Shown here in pieces: positions 10,798 to 21,180 of a stretch of DNA of 64,000 nucleotides. The translations under genes and the position numbers were made by a program. The first letter of the stretch is position 1, and every line of letters starts with the position of its first letter. Source of the DNA: Prorocentrum cordatum (Eukaryota; Sar; Dinophyceae; Prorocentrales; Prorocentraceae); assembly GCA_963575745.1 (NCBI GenBank), contig CAUYUJ010015695.1:62001-126000 (forward strand), read 5' to 3'. The notes under the pieces were generated by a model that saw only the letters and a program-made list of their open reading frames with translations, was not told the DNA's origin and searched no databases.

Positions 10798-12205
10798 CTG
10801 AGGCAGGCTGATGCTGAGGCTGAGGCAGGCTGAGGCAGGCTGAGGCTGAGGCCGAAGCTGAAGGCAGACTCAGGCTGAGGCTGATGCAGGCTGAGGCTGA
10901 GGAAGCAGGCTGAGGCTGATGCAGGCTGAGGCTGATGAGGCTGAGGCTGATTGAGGCTGAGGCTGAGGCTGAGGCTGATGAGGCTGAGGCTGAGGCTGAA
11001 GGCTGAGGCTGAGGCTGAGGCTGAGGCTGAGGCCTGAGGCTGAGGCTGAGGCTGAGGCTGAGGCAGGCTGAGGCTGAGGCTGAGGCAGAGGCTGAGGCTG
11101 CTGAGGCTGAGGCTGAGGCTGAGGCTGAGGCTGAGGCTGAGGCTGAGGCTGAGGCTGAGGCTGAGGCTGAGGCCGAGGCTGAAGGCAGACTGAGGCTGAG
11201 GCTGAAGGCAGGAGGCTGAGGCAGGCTGAGGCTGAGGCTGAGGCAGGCTGAGGCTGAGGCTGAGGGCTGAGCTGAGGCAGGCTGAGGCTGAGGCTGAGGC
11301 TGAGGCTGCAGGCTGAGGCTGAGGCAGGCTGAGGCTGAGGCCGAGGCTGAAGGCAGATGAGGCTGAGGCTGAAGCAGCTGAGGCTGAGGCTGAGGCAGGC
11401 TGAGGCTGAGGCTGAGGCAGGCTGATGCTGAGGCAGGCTGAGGCTGAGGCTGAGGCTGATGCAGGCTGAGGCTGAGGCAGGCTGAGGCTGAGGCCGAGGC
11501 TGAAGGCAGACTGAGGCTGAGGCTGAAGCAGGCTGAGGCTGAGGCTGAGGCTGAGGCTGAGGCTGAGGCTGAGGCAGGCTGAGGCTGAGGCAGGCTGAGG
11601 CTGAGGCTGAGGCTGAGGCGAGGCTGAGGCAGACTGAGGCTGAGGCTGAAGCAGGCTGAGGCTGAGGCTGAGGCAGGCTGAGGCTGAGGCTGAGGCTGAG
11701 GAGAGGCAGGCTGAGGCTGAGGCTGAGGCTGATGCAGGCTGAGGCTGAGGCAGGCTGAGGCTGAGGCCGAGGCTGAAGGCAGACTGAGGCTGAGGCTGAA
11801 GCAGGCTGAGGCTGAGGCTGAGGCAGGCTGAGGCTGAGGCTGAGGCAGGCTGATGCTGAGGCAGGCTGAGGCTGAGGCTGAGGCTGATGCAGGCTGAGGC
11901 TGAGGCAGGCTGAGGCTGAGGCCGAGGCTGAAGGCAGACTGAGGCTGAGGCTGAAGCAGGCTGAGGCTGAGGCTGAGGCAGGCTGAGGCTGAGGCTGAGG
12001 CAGGCTGATGCTGAGGCAGGCTGAGGCTGAGGCTGAGGCTGAGGCTGCAGGCTCAGGCTGAGGCAGGCTGAGGCTGAGGCCGAGGCTGCAGGCAGACTGA
12101 GGCTGATGCAGGAGCAGGCTGAGGCTGAGGCTGAGGCAGGCTGAAGCTGAGGCTGAGGCTGATGCTGAGGCAGGCTGAGGCTGAGGCTGAGGCTAATGCA
12201 GGCCA
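10798..12205. repeat. Hexanucleotide GCTGAG satellite with GCAGGCTGAG variants
   Basis: About 1.4 kb of GAGGCT hexamers with recurring GGCAGGCTGAGG and GGCCGAGGCTGAAGGCAGAC variants that form higher-order units. The minus strand is open for more than 400 codons of Ser/Leu/Ala/Gln/Pro-rich sequence and runs on into the minisatellite; a property of the repeat, not a gene. Confidence 0.95.
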
Positions 12206-12345
12206 CTGCGACTGTCATCGCGAATGCGACAACGACTGCGAGAACAGCAGAACTCTACAACTGGATTCTCATCTGAATCTTAAGGGGGATGCTTCCAGAT
12301 ATGATCCTACACATCGCTGTTAGGTTGCTTTGCCGGGATAATCCT
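12206..12345. other. Unique spacer
   Basis: Low-repeat sequence between the hexamer satellite and the resumed GGCCTCTTGGGG array. Nothing recognised. Confidence 0.4.
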
Positions 12346-13334
12346 TTTTGGAAAATCAACGATTTTGGCCTCTTGGGGCCCTCTTGGGACGCCCCTTGGG
12401 CGCCTCTTGGGGGCCTCTTGGGGGCCTCTTGGGCGGTCTTGAGCGGTCTTGGGCTCTCTTGGAGCGCACTTGGGCCGTCTTGAAGGAGAATCCGAAAAAC
12501 ATGCAAAAACCCTGAAGAAAACCCCCAAAACGGCCATTAACACCTGGGCCGGCACAGAAACGGAAAGAGCGCTGCAGAAACAGAAACCGAAATCACTCAC
12601 ACTACCGTTCGTACTGGGAGCCTTGGCGTTGAGAGCTTGTTACGTCACCCCTCGCTCTTGGGAGCCTTGGCGTTCAGAGATTGTTGCGTTGCCGCCCGTT
12701 CCTGAGCCTTGGCTGGGCCTTGGTGTCAGGAACTTGTTACGTCACCGCTCTCTGCTGGGAGCCTTGGTCTTATCAGCTTGTTTACGCCACCGTTCGCTCT
12801 TGGGAGCCTTGGTGTAAAGAGCTTTTTGCGTTACCGATCGCTCTCTATTTGGCGTCTCTGGGCCTTCTTGGGAGTCCTATTGGATCCCTTCCCTTGTCGG
12901 GCCCTTTTGGAGGCCTCTTGGGAACCTCTTGGGGGCCTCGGCTAGCTTGGGCCGTCTTGAGCGCCTCGTGGGCCGTCTTGGGGCCCTCTTGGGCCGTTTT
13001 GGGGGCCTCTTGGGAGCCTCTTGGGCCGTCTTGGGGCGGTCTTGGGGGCCTCTTGGGCCCTCGTCAACGCCGTGAGAGCCGAAAAGCCGTATATGGGACG
13101 CCCCTTGGGCGCCTCTTGGGGGCCTCTTGGGGGCCTCTTGGGCGGTCTTGGGCGGTCTTGGGCTCTCTTGGAGCGCGCTTGGGCCGTCTCGAAGGAGAAT
13201 CCGAAAAATATGCCGAAACCTTAGGGAAAACCCCCAAAACCGCTATTAACACTCATTCGTCCCCGCTACCCACCCACCCCTGAAACCCCCCCTTGAGGAC
13301 TTCGCCCACACCAGAACGTCATCACTCGTACCCT

Positions 13335-13376
13335 GCTCTTTCCGTGACCTGGGCCCGGCACTGAAACGGAAAGAGC
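13335..13376. repeat. Conserved inverted repeat, copy 4
   Basis: GCTCTTTCCGT (13335-13345) with ACGGAAAGAGC (13366-13376), 11 bp. The outer C-G pair is lost because the left arm starts with T. Confidence 0.8.
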
Positions 13377-14588
13377 GATTCAGAATCTTGACCGAAATTA
13401 CTCACACCACCGTTCGTACTGGGAGCCTTGGCGTTGAGAGCTTGTTACGTCACCCCACCCTCTTCAGAGATTGTTGCGTTGCCGCCCCTTCCTGAGCCTT
13501 GGCTGGGCCTTGGTGTCAGGAACTTGTTACGTCACCGCTTTCTGCTGGGAGCCTTGGTCTTATCAGCTTGTTTACATCACCGTTCGCTCTTGGGAGCCTT
13601 GGCGTGAAGAGCTTTTTGCGTTACCGATCGCTCCTAATTTGGTTTCTCTGGGCCTTCTTGGGAGTCTTATTGCGGCCCTTTTTCGAGCCCTTTTGGAGGC
13701 CTCTTGGGAACCTCTTGGGGGCCTCTTGGGGCTTCTTGGGGGGTTCTGGGGACCTCCTGGGAGCTTCTTGGGGCGAAAGGCTAGACTTGTCGGTTCGTGG
13801 TCCCCCTCTCGGGGCCCTCTTTGGCCGTCTTGGGCGCCTCTTGGGCCGTCTTGGCGCCCTCTTGGGCCGTTTTGGGGGCCTCTTGGGAGCCTCTTGGGCC
13901 GTCTTGGGGCGGTCTTTGGGGTCTCTTAGACCGTCTTCAACGCCATGGAAGCCGAAAAGCCTTGTATGCTAAAAATGTACCTTTCTAATGGACAATCTAT
14001 GAGTTTGGCCTCATGGGACGCCTCTCGGGGGCCTCTTGGGCTTCTTGGGGGGCTCTTGGGGCCTCCTGGGAGCGTCTTGGGGCGAAAGGCTAGACTTTTC
14101 GGTTCGTGGTCCCCCTCTTGGGGCCGTCTTGGCGCCCTCTTGGGCCGTCTTGGGCGCCTCGTGGGCCGTCTGGGGGCCCTCTTGGGCCGTTTTGGAAGCA
14201 TTTCGGGAGCCCCTTGGGCCGTCTTGGGGCCGTCTTGGGTGCCTCTTGGGCCGTCGTCAACGCCGTGAGAGCCGAAAAGCCGTATATGCTAAAACAACAC
14301 GCTTTCCTGCAGAAAATCAATGATTTTGGCCTCTTGGGGCCCTCTTGGGACGCCCCTTGAGCGCCTCTTGGGGGCCTCTTGGGGGCCTCTTGGGCGGTCT
14401 TGGGCGGTCTTGGGCTCTCTTGGAGCGCTCTCGGGCCGTTTTGGGGGGGGAACGCAAAAAACATTCAAAAACCCTAGGGAAAACCCGAAAACGGCCATCA
14501 ACGCCCATTCCCTCGCCCTACGCCCCCCCCCTGGAACCCTCCCATTGAGGGGCTTCGCCCCACACCAGAAAGTCATCACTCGTACCTT

Positions 14589-14630
14589 GCTCTTTCCGTG
14601 ACCTGGGCCCGGCACTGAAACGGAAAGAGC
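14589..14630. repeat. Conserved inverted repeat, copy 5
   Basis: Same 11-bp stem as copy 4 (14589-14599 with 14620-14630). Confidence 0.8.
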
Positions 14631-15639
14631 GATTCAGAATCTTGACCGAAATTACTCACACCACCGTTCGTACTGGGAGCCTTGGCGTTGAGAGCTTGCT
14701 ACGTCACCCCACGCTCTTGGGAGCCTTGGTGTTCAGAGATTGTTGCGTTGCCGCCCGTTCCTGAGCCTTGGCTGGGCCTTGGTGTCAGGAACTTGTTACG
14801 TCACCGCTCTCTGCTGGGAACCTTGGTCTTATCAGCTTGTTTACATCACCGTTCGCTCTTGGGAGCCTTGGCGTGAAGAGCTTTTTGCGTTACCGATCGC
14901 TCCTAAGTTGGTTTCTCTGGGCCTTCTTGGGAGTCCTATTGCGGCCCTTTTCGAGCCCCTTTGGGGGCCTCTTGGGGGCCTTGGGGGGCTCTTGGGGTTC
15001 TAGGGGTTTCTTAAGGGGTTCTTGGGGCCTCCTGGGAGCTTCTTCGGGCGAAAGGCTAGACTTTTCGGTTCGTGGTCCCCCTCTTGGGGCCGTCTTGGGG
15101 TCCTCTTTGGCGGTCGCGGGCGCCTCTTGGGCCGTCTTGGCGCCCTCTTGGGCCGTTTTGGGGGGCCTCTTGGGAGCCTCTTGCGAGCCTCTTGGGCCGT
15201 CTTGCGGCGGTCTTGGGGGCCTCTCGGACTGTCTTCAACGCCGTGAAAGCCGAAAAGCCGTGTATGCTAAAAATGTACATTTCCCCCTATTGAACCAATC
15301 ATGTTGACCTCCTACTGGCCTCTTGGGACGCCTCTTGGGGGCATCTTGGGGTTTCTTGGGGGGTTGTGTGGGCCTCCCGGGAGCTTCTTGAGGCGAAAAG
15401 CTAAACTGTTCCGTTCGTGGTCCCCCTCATGGGGCCGTCTTGGGGCCCTCTTTGGTCGTCTCGGGCGCCTCTTGGGCCGTCTTGGGGCCCTCTTGGGCCG
15501 TTTTGGGGGCCTCTTGGGAGGCCTCTTGGGCCCTCGTCAACGCCGTGAAAGCCGAACAGCCGTATATGTTAAAAATGTACGTTTTCCTTTTTGGAAAATC
15601 AATGATTTTGCCTCTTGGGGCCCTCTTGGGACGCCTTTA

Positions 15640-15890
15640 AAGTGGGCCGCGTGGATGTTGGCCTTCATGCAGTAGAAGTCGTTGTTCACCACCTGCTGCG
15701 AGTTGGCGGCGTTGGCGGCGACCGCGAGGCCGTGGTCGTCGGACAGCAGCTCGCCAGGCATGCGAGGGGTCCTTCCCAAGGCGCACTGATTGGCAGAGCG
15801 CCCAGCTCGACGGACAGCGTTATTCTTGGCCTCGCTGACGGCGATGGTGGCCAGGTCGACCTCCTCAGTGGTCTTACCCGCAGGCGTCAC
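15640..15890 (-). pseudogene. Integrase C-terminal region of retroelement 1 (shifted frame)
   Basis: In a different frame from the integrase core, the minus strand reads V-D-L-A-T-I-A-V-S-E-A-K-N-N-A-V-R-R-A-G then N-Q-C-A-L-G-R-T-P-R-M-P-G-E-L-L-S-D-D. That matches the post-catalytic copia integrase segment (N-x-L-x-R-x-x-G-x-S-P-x-Q-x-V-x-G-R-x-P-R-L-P). A frameshift near 15.89 kb separates it from the core. The reading stops at the satellite junction. Confidence 0.7.
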
Positions 15891-17277
15891 AAGTACGATT
15901 CCAGATCCACCTCCAGAACGCGCTGCGCCTCTCGATGGTCCCGATCTGCCAGCGCGCGTCCGGCGGGCAGTAGTAGGTGGCGTTGACTCCGCACGACTCG
16001 AGCTGGTCTTTGAAGTAGCCCAGGAAGCTGCCATCCATGTCCACGGCGATGGCCATCGGCATGCCGAACAGTAAAGCCCATGCCTCCAGGAAGGCGGTCA
16101 CCGCCGTCTCTGGGAAGCGGTCGGTCACACGCTTCACGCGGTGGAGGTGCGCGTCGGGGCAGATGATCCCGAGCATGTGGTGCGGCGTGTTGGTGGCGTC
16201 CACGATAGTGAAGAAGTCCGCCTGAAGGTGTTCGCCGAACTGGCCCAGGTACCTTATCGCGGTGGAAATCGGCTTCGGCCTCGTTGGCGGGCGAGTCTGT
16301 TCGCAGGCCTCGCACTTGCGGAAGTCGATCGCGAGGTAGACCGATGGCTCGGCTCCCTGCCAGGCGCAGAAACGTCGTAGATCTTCTCGACTAGCGCGCC
16401 CGTGATGGCAGTGGAGGCGTGCGACCATGGCCTTGATCTCGCGGACGCACTTGTCGTCGCTGAGGTTCGGGAATTTAATGCGACATCCTGCGATGGAGTA
16501 GAGGTCGGGATCAGCAGCCTGAAATGGCGGCGCCGGCGGACGCGCGCCTGGCTCTTCCGCTGGAGGCTCGGCGGCGCTCTCAGGGTGAACTCGGGCGGCG
16601 GCAGGTCCTGGCTGCGGCACCTCGGAAGGCGGCTCGCCGTCGGCGCTGGCCGACTCAGGCGCATTCCCGAAGAAGAAGCTGGCGAGGGCGATCGGCTCGC
16701 TGAAGCGGAGCTTCGGGCACTGGATGTCCTTCAGGGCCTCGGCCTCGACGATGACATTGCCTGCCGTGGCAATCGCGGCCATGCCCCTGCGGCGGCAGAC
16801 GATGTCAGCGGCGTGCCTGCGCGCCTGCGGTATGCGAGCGGCTTGTACCCGGATGAGCTCCCATGGCACGAGGTCCTGGACGTGCTGGTAGATCTCGTGG
16901 CCCGGCGGCAGCTCCCGGGCGTCCAGGGCCCGGCCCTCCATCATGAGCATCGTCTGGGTGAGGGCGGCGTGCCATTCGTCAGTGTCGCGGTTGACGTCGA
17001 CGAACCAGGCGGCGTAGAGCTGGTCGTGGTGGTCGGCAGGCGCGCTGCTCTGAGGGTGCCAGTCGCATCGGCACTGGTCGAAGCTGGATGTCCAGGCCAG
17101 TGACGCAGGCGATCGGACCGCGACCATCTGCTGCACGGCGGTCAGGATGCTGTCGGCGAGCTCATCGGTGAAGACCTGGGAGCGCGGAGTATCACGCCCT
17201 TGAACTTCTGCGTGGCCATGGCTGCGGTCGCACCTCTGGGTCGCCGACCCCAGCAGCTTGGGGCTGTTATTACCCAC
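15874..17277 (-). pseudogene. Integrase region of retroelement 1 (pol)
   Basis: 467-codon open frame. A zinc-binding H-H-C-C pattern lies at residues 289-325 (L-H-C-H-H-G then K-C-E-A-C). The DDE integrase core has D354 (L-Q-A-D-F-F), D413 (A-V-D-M-D-G-S-F) and E449 (G-T-I-E-R-R), with 35 residues between D413 and E449, the spacing typical of retroviral-type integrases. The triad therefore survives although the element is broken. Residues 1-250 hold a linker also present in related dinoflagellate elements (my recollection) plus a Pro/Glu-rich stretch. The frame is the same as the methyltransferase-like module upstream, separated by one TAA. Confidence 0.8.
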
Positions 17278-17286
17278 GTACGCGTC

Positions 17287-17742
17287 TTACGCATCAGCTC
17301 GCCGTTGATAGCCCTGAGGTTGTATGGGGCAGCTGTCGCCGCGGCCCCAGACGGCGCGGTGGCCCTTCCAGAGTGGGTCGAACTCGGGCTGCTCCCAGGC
17401 CCGGCTCTTGTCGGCGTTCTCGAGAAGGAAGTACCCACCGTTCTTCTGCTGCTCGAGGGCGGCCCGAAAGACGAGCTCGAGCAGCGGCCGATCCTCGTCC
17501 TGGAGGGCGGCGAGAAGGCCCGGGAAGTCGCGGCAGTTGATTGCGTAATTGTGCCAACACCACTTCGTGCAGGGGAAGCCTATGATGACCACCGGCGGCT
17601 TGAACGCCCCGACGGCGCGCGCCCATCGGCGGCGACCAGCTGCCGCGCCCAGGTCGAAGCCGTAGATGATGTCGACGGGCTGCAAGGCGGCGAGGCTGAA
17701 GACGCGCGCGCTCGGCGATGTTTCACTGACCCGCAAAGCCAT
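17287..17742 (-). pseudogene. Cytosine-methyltransferase-like module of retroelement 1
   Basis: 151 codons. Residues 49-60 read P-P-V-V-I-I-G-F-P-C-T-K-W, resembling motif IV (P-C) of C5-cytosine methyltransferases. Residues 102-114 read G-G-Y-F-L-L-E-N-A-D-K-S-R-A-W, resembling the F-x-x-E-N motif VI. The neighbouring I-I-Y-G-F-D-L is a possible cofactor-strand remnant. Retrotransposon-encoded cytosine methyltransferases are reported in dinoflagellates, which supports the reading, but motif I is unclear and the domain is short, so catalytic ability is doubtful. It could be a methyltransferase-derived structural module. The frame ends in TAA (17287-17289) and continues in the same frame into integrase. 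Confidence 0.55.
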
Positions 17743-17858
17743 CTAGGATGCGCACGTAGCGCGGCGCCTCGGCGTTGATCTGCTGGGCGCTGCCGTCGAC
17801 GACGTTCCGAACCTTGGCCTCCACCTCGAGAGCAGAGATGGCGCGGTTGAGCGACGCT

Positions 17859-18512
17859 TTAGAGCTCCGAAGCCCTCGTTGGAGATCCCACCCCCGAGTC
17901 GCCCTCCTCCACGATGGCGCCCGTCTCCCTGGGGCGGCGGCGTCCGACCGGCACTGGCTTGGCCATCGCCTTGCTGCGGGTCGCCGTGAAGGACGGCACT
18001 GGAGTCGAGGGTCTCGAAGATGATGCGCTCGGCGTTGCTGGCGATACGGTTCTCTTCGCCGCCATGGCTGCCGGCGACGGCGGCGGCGGCCGCGAGGAGG
18101 AGGCCCGCGATGACTTGGAAAAGTCGTCGGGATACTCGATCCACTGCGTGTCGGTGACGATCCACTTCCATCGCATCCGGCACGCTGGTTGCTGGCACCT
18201 GGCGCACCACCCGTGGCGCCCTGCGCAGTACTCCTTGATGGTCTTCACGCCCGTGTTCGGGCCCTGGTGGTCGCACGGCTCGCACTTCTTCGGCGTCTTC
18301 ATGTCCAGGTAGGCCTCGTGCGCCTTCAGGCCGTCGGTGCACCCCGCGTCGAATGCTGCCAGAATCGGCATCGCCTTCAGAGGCGCATTGCGATAGCCCG
18401 GGCCCATCGCCATCACAGCTCGAAAGGCCTGGCCTGCCCCCAGGGCCGCGTAAATGAGCGCCCACGGGCGCATGGGAAGGCGGTTCCATCCCTCGCGAAT
18501 CTGGGGCAGCAT
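17859..18512 (-). pseudogene. Cys-rich domain of retroelement 1
   Basis: 217 codons beginning about 18512. The key segment reads K-K-C-E-P-C-D-H, then E-Y-C-A-G-R-H-G-W-C-A-R-C, then P-A-C-R-M-R-W-K-W-I, i.e. paired C-x-x-C motifs plus further Cys and His consistent with a zinc-binding fold. A Ser/Pro-rich basic tail follows. The position between protease and methyltransferase-like module matches other dinoflagellate elements I recall. I do not know a function; nucleic-acid binding is the natural guess. Confidence 0.6.
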
Positions 18513-18755
18513 CAGCGGGGGCTGACGGGCTGGATATGGAGGGAGCCGATGGCTCGGATATGGAAAGCTGTCAACCGCTGAGATTCAACTGCTTGACCGA
18601 ATATGGCTCTGGATTCGAGTCGAATCGCTCGATCTGGACGGTGCCCTCGGGGGTCTCGTGCCAATCTAAGCCGTCGTCTGCGATATCGAAGTGGACGCGT
18701 CGCCGGCGTCTTCGCACGTCCATCTTGGTAGACTCGCTCGCCGGGGTCCCCTGGT

Positions 18756-19300
18756 TCAGTTCCACGCGCTCGAGGCGTCGCTGGCTACGGAGTTCTCATT
18801 CGATGTTTTTATCGGGGGGTAGGGCGACGTCCTCGCCCATGGTGCCCTCGGAAAATCTGAGATGCACACGATGAGCTGGCCGTTCTTGGCCCTCTGAAGC
18901 GGGGGGTCGAAGACCCCGATCCCCAGGAAGCTGACAGCCCCTACGAACATGTTGATGGAGGCCCCCAAGAGGACCACGAACTCGTTGGAAGCCAAAAGGG
19001 GAAACGCGGACGACGCCTCAGAAGACCTAGCCCAGAGCGCCACACCCGCGATGCCTATCGGGCAACCCCAAAGGAAGACTGACTGGATCTCGGGGCCCTC
19101 TCCGAACTTGAACCTCTCCTGAACGGCCCACTTGACGAGGCTCAGGGATCTGTCCTCGAGTCTCCGGGCGCGGGCTTCTCCCCGGGCGGATCCATGGACC
19201 ACCCTCCGGCACGCGGCGCCGGCGATCATCCAACTCTCACCGTCAAACTCGTCAACATATTCGATCGAATCTCCGACCGCGAAGCCCTCGGGGACTGACT
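18756..19300 (-). pseudogene. Retropepsin region of retroelement 1, active site lost
   Basis: Frame with V-H-G-S-A-R-G-E-A-R, then E-R-F-K-F-G-E-G-P, A-F-P-L-L-A-S-N-E-F and L-G-A-S-I-N. This resembles the aspartic-protease segment of related elements (D-T-x-C-x-x-T-V-x-G, R-F-K-F-G-x-G, a Leu-rich strand before the end of the fold). Where D-T-A-C would be expected (codons near 19215-19226) the sequence reads G-A-A-C, so the catalytic Asp and following Thr appear substituted. That alignment is by eye. Confidence 0.5.
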
Positions 19301-19477
19301 GAGACATCATCCAAGGATACATAGTAGAAGACGACGCAACGCGAGCGGAGCCGGCATGGCTGACGAGGAAGAAGAGACCATGGATGCGCGGAATGGTTTT
19401 CTCTGCCCCCCATGCTTCGCTGGAGGCCCAGCGCGAGAACTGGATGGCTTCGGCCCCAACTTGGCGCCCGGCTTCTT

Positions 19478-19525
19478 GCAGGCAGCATCTCCAGCCCCGC
19501 GACCGAGCTCTCCGCAATCCAAGCA
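19478..19525 (-). pseudogene. CCHC-type zinc knuckle of retroelement 1 with the His replaced
   Basis: In a third frame, preceded by K-K-T-E-A, the sequence reads C-L-D-C-G-E-L-G-R-G-A-G-D-A-A-C. Gag knuckles of this type have C-x2-C-x4-H. Here the His position is Arg (CGC for CAC). A +1/-1 frameshift separates it from gag. Confidence 0.6.
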
Positions 19526-19599
19526 CGCCTCCGTCTTTTTCCTCTGTTCGATCTGGTCGGCCCCTTGGCGCGGCGCAGATGAGCGAGAGCCCCCTTTCC

Positions 19600-20724
19600 C
19601 CTTGGCATTAGAAAATCCCTGGCTGGAGTGATCCCCTTCAGCTTCTGGGACACGATGCTAAGAACGTCGTCCAGCGCTGCCATGGCTTCGCAAACCTCAT
19701 CGAAATCGGGTTCGTCCTGGCCGGCGGCCTCCTCGATATTGGGCTCATCACCCCCAGGCTGGCCGTCGACTTCGCCCCCGTGCTCGGCCGCCTCTTCGCC
19801 GAGCTGATCCCCCTCGATCGTGGCCTCGGCAGCGTTGACCGCGCGGCGAGGCGGGGGCGGCCGCGGAGCCGTCGGCCTGTCGAGCAGGGCGGGGCGGCCA
19901 GGCGGCGCGGGCGGATGCTGCCGCCGCGGGCCGCCGCCAGGCCCCTGCCCCTGGCCTCGCTCGCGGTGGTTGCCTGGCGCCCGCTCGCGGCGCGGCCAAA
20001 CCACAGGCGGCGCCGCTGCCCTCCCCGGGCACAGGCGCCCGATGGCATTCATGATGCCGTCGAACTCGTAACTATGAGAAACAGAAAGTACACCCCGAAC
20101 GTGTTCCTCGCCGAGAAGCGCTGTGCTCAACAGGCGGCGGCCCCGAGCCTGAGCATCCAAGGGCTCGGCAATGGTGATCTTGACCTGCTCAAGGGCGCGC
20201 TCGACTCGGATGTACCTGGCGCAGTAGGCGTGGAGCTTCGCACCGTGGCTCCTCTTGATCCTCTCGTGCGCGGCCAGCTGGCCCCCTGCGCGGAAGATTT
20301 CCTCCTCGCCGAAGGGCGAGCGCGTGACCTCGACCAACCTCTCGACACCGTCATGGGTGGCCCAAGTCATCGGCGGCTCGGAGATGATCTCCTTCAAAGA
20401 CTCCCCGGCGACGGCGTCCCTGAGCTGCAACGCGGCCTCAGCGAGCGGCAGGTAGTGCTTGACGCGGAACTTCCAAGCGGCCACGGAATCGCGCCAGTGT
20501 TCCCAGCAGCGCGGGTCCGCCTTGCGATCTCCCGAGAAGGTCGGGGCCGCGGGCGGTGCTCCTGCGCGACATCGAACGCCTGGGGCGGGACCGCGAGGGA
20601 AGAGCGGGTCGTCCTCGGCGTCGTCGGAGGCGCTGCTGCCGCCTCGCCCGCGCCTGCCGCGGCGCCGCCGCGGCGCCCCGCTGCTATCCACCTCATCTCC
20701 TTGTTCCGACGGTGGGCGCGACAT
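19600..20724 (-). pseudogene. Gag of retroelement 1
   Basis: Frame starting M-S-R-P-P-S-E-Q-G-D at 20724. After a basic Arg/Gly-rich head comes a helical copia-gag-like domain of about 170 residues (F-S-G-D-R-K-A-D-P-R-C-W-E-H-W, W-A-T-H-D-G-V-E-R-L, H-A-Y-C-A-R-Y-I-R-V-E-R, M-N-A-I-G-R-L-C-P). A Gly/Pro/Arg-rich linker and an acidic segment follow. The frame becomes non-homologous after about 19600, where the zinc knuckle is in another register. Confidence 0.7.
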
Positions 20725-20730
20725 CGCGGC

Positions 20731-21180
20731 GAGAACTCAGCTGCACGACGTACGCTACCAATGTGAGTGGACTTCTTTTCACTGCGACAGGCGGAGCGTG
20801 GGCCACGGCTGCTGCTTATAACAATCCTGCGAACCGAACTCCCCGCGGGAGCTGATATGAAACCAGGCAGCGGCCTGAAATACAGAATGATACACGATGC
20901 TGAAGCGTACTTTGTCTGCTGTGTGGATCTCTGCTGTGCTGAGTTGTCAATCGGATGTCGCCTGCTGGCGGCTCTGCAGGAAGGGCCCCTCAAGCCTGTT
21001 TGACCGAAACGGCCACACAACGGCACAGACGCAAGAGGGGCACCTATACATACTGAAGCCTCTCGACGCTGAACGCTGAGCCGAGTCTCAAAAAGCTAAA
21101 ACACATTCGGGCTTCACGAGGCTAAAAGGGGTCTAGCGAGAGTTTACAGACAACGCTGACACGCTAAAACAGTTCCTGTG
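20731..21180. other. Flank upstream of retroelement 1 gag
   Basis: Would contain the 5' LTR and leader if present. I found no matching second copy and no clear primer-binding site. No gene. Confidence 0.35.

Larger units (their letters stand above)
12346..15636. repeat. Higher-order satellite array, part 2
   Basis: Same modules as part 1. TTACGTCACC blocks start near 12605, 13415 and 14665, the 60-bp AT-richer block recurs near 13065, 13925, 14255, 15235 and 15537, and hairpins lie at 13335 and 14589. The unit near 12540 keeps only the right hairpin arm. The array stops abruptly at about 15636 against retroelement 1. Confidence 0.85.
15637..20730 (-). mobile_element. Retroelement 1: truncated Ty1/copia-type element with a methyltransferase-like module
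   Basis: Reading the minus strand from 20.7 kb downward the order is gag, CCHC knuckle, protease remnant, Cys-rich domain, cytosine-methyltransferase-like module, integrase. Integrase before reverse transcriptase is the Ty1/copia order. No reverse transcriptase or RNase H is found: coding similarity ends at the satellite junction near 15636, so the 3' half is missing. Several frame changes and at least one stop split the coding sequence, so the copy is dead. I could not identify LTRs or a primer-binding site. It would lie inside the predicted giant intron, in the same orientation as the host gene. Confidence 0.85.

Noticed and set aside
10374-12218. 614-codon minus-strand frame of Ser/Leu/Ala/Gln/Pro
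   Set aside because: A hexanucleotide satellite read in one frame, fused by chance to the minisatellite.
6497-15675. Many 100-200 codon frames rich in Leu, Gly, Ser and Trp, on both strands
   Set aside because: They follow the GGCCTCTTGGG satellite in all registers and start or stop arbitrarily; no conserved protein reading over DNA repeats.
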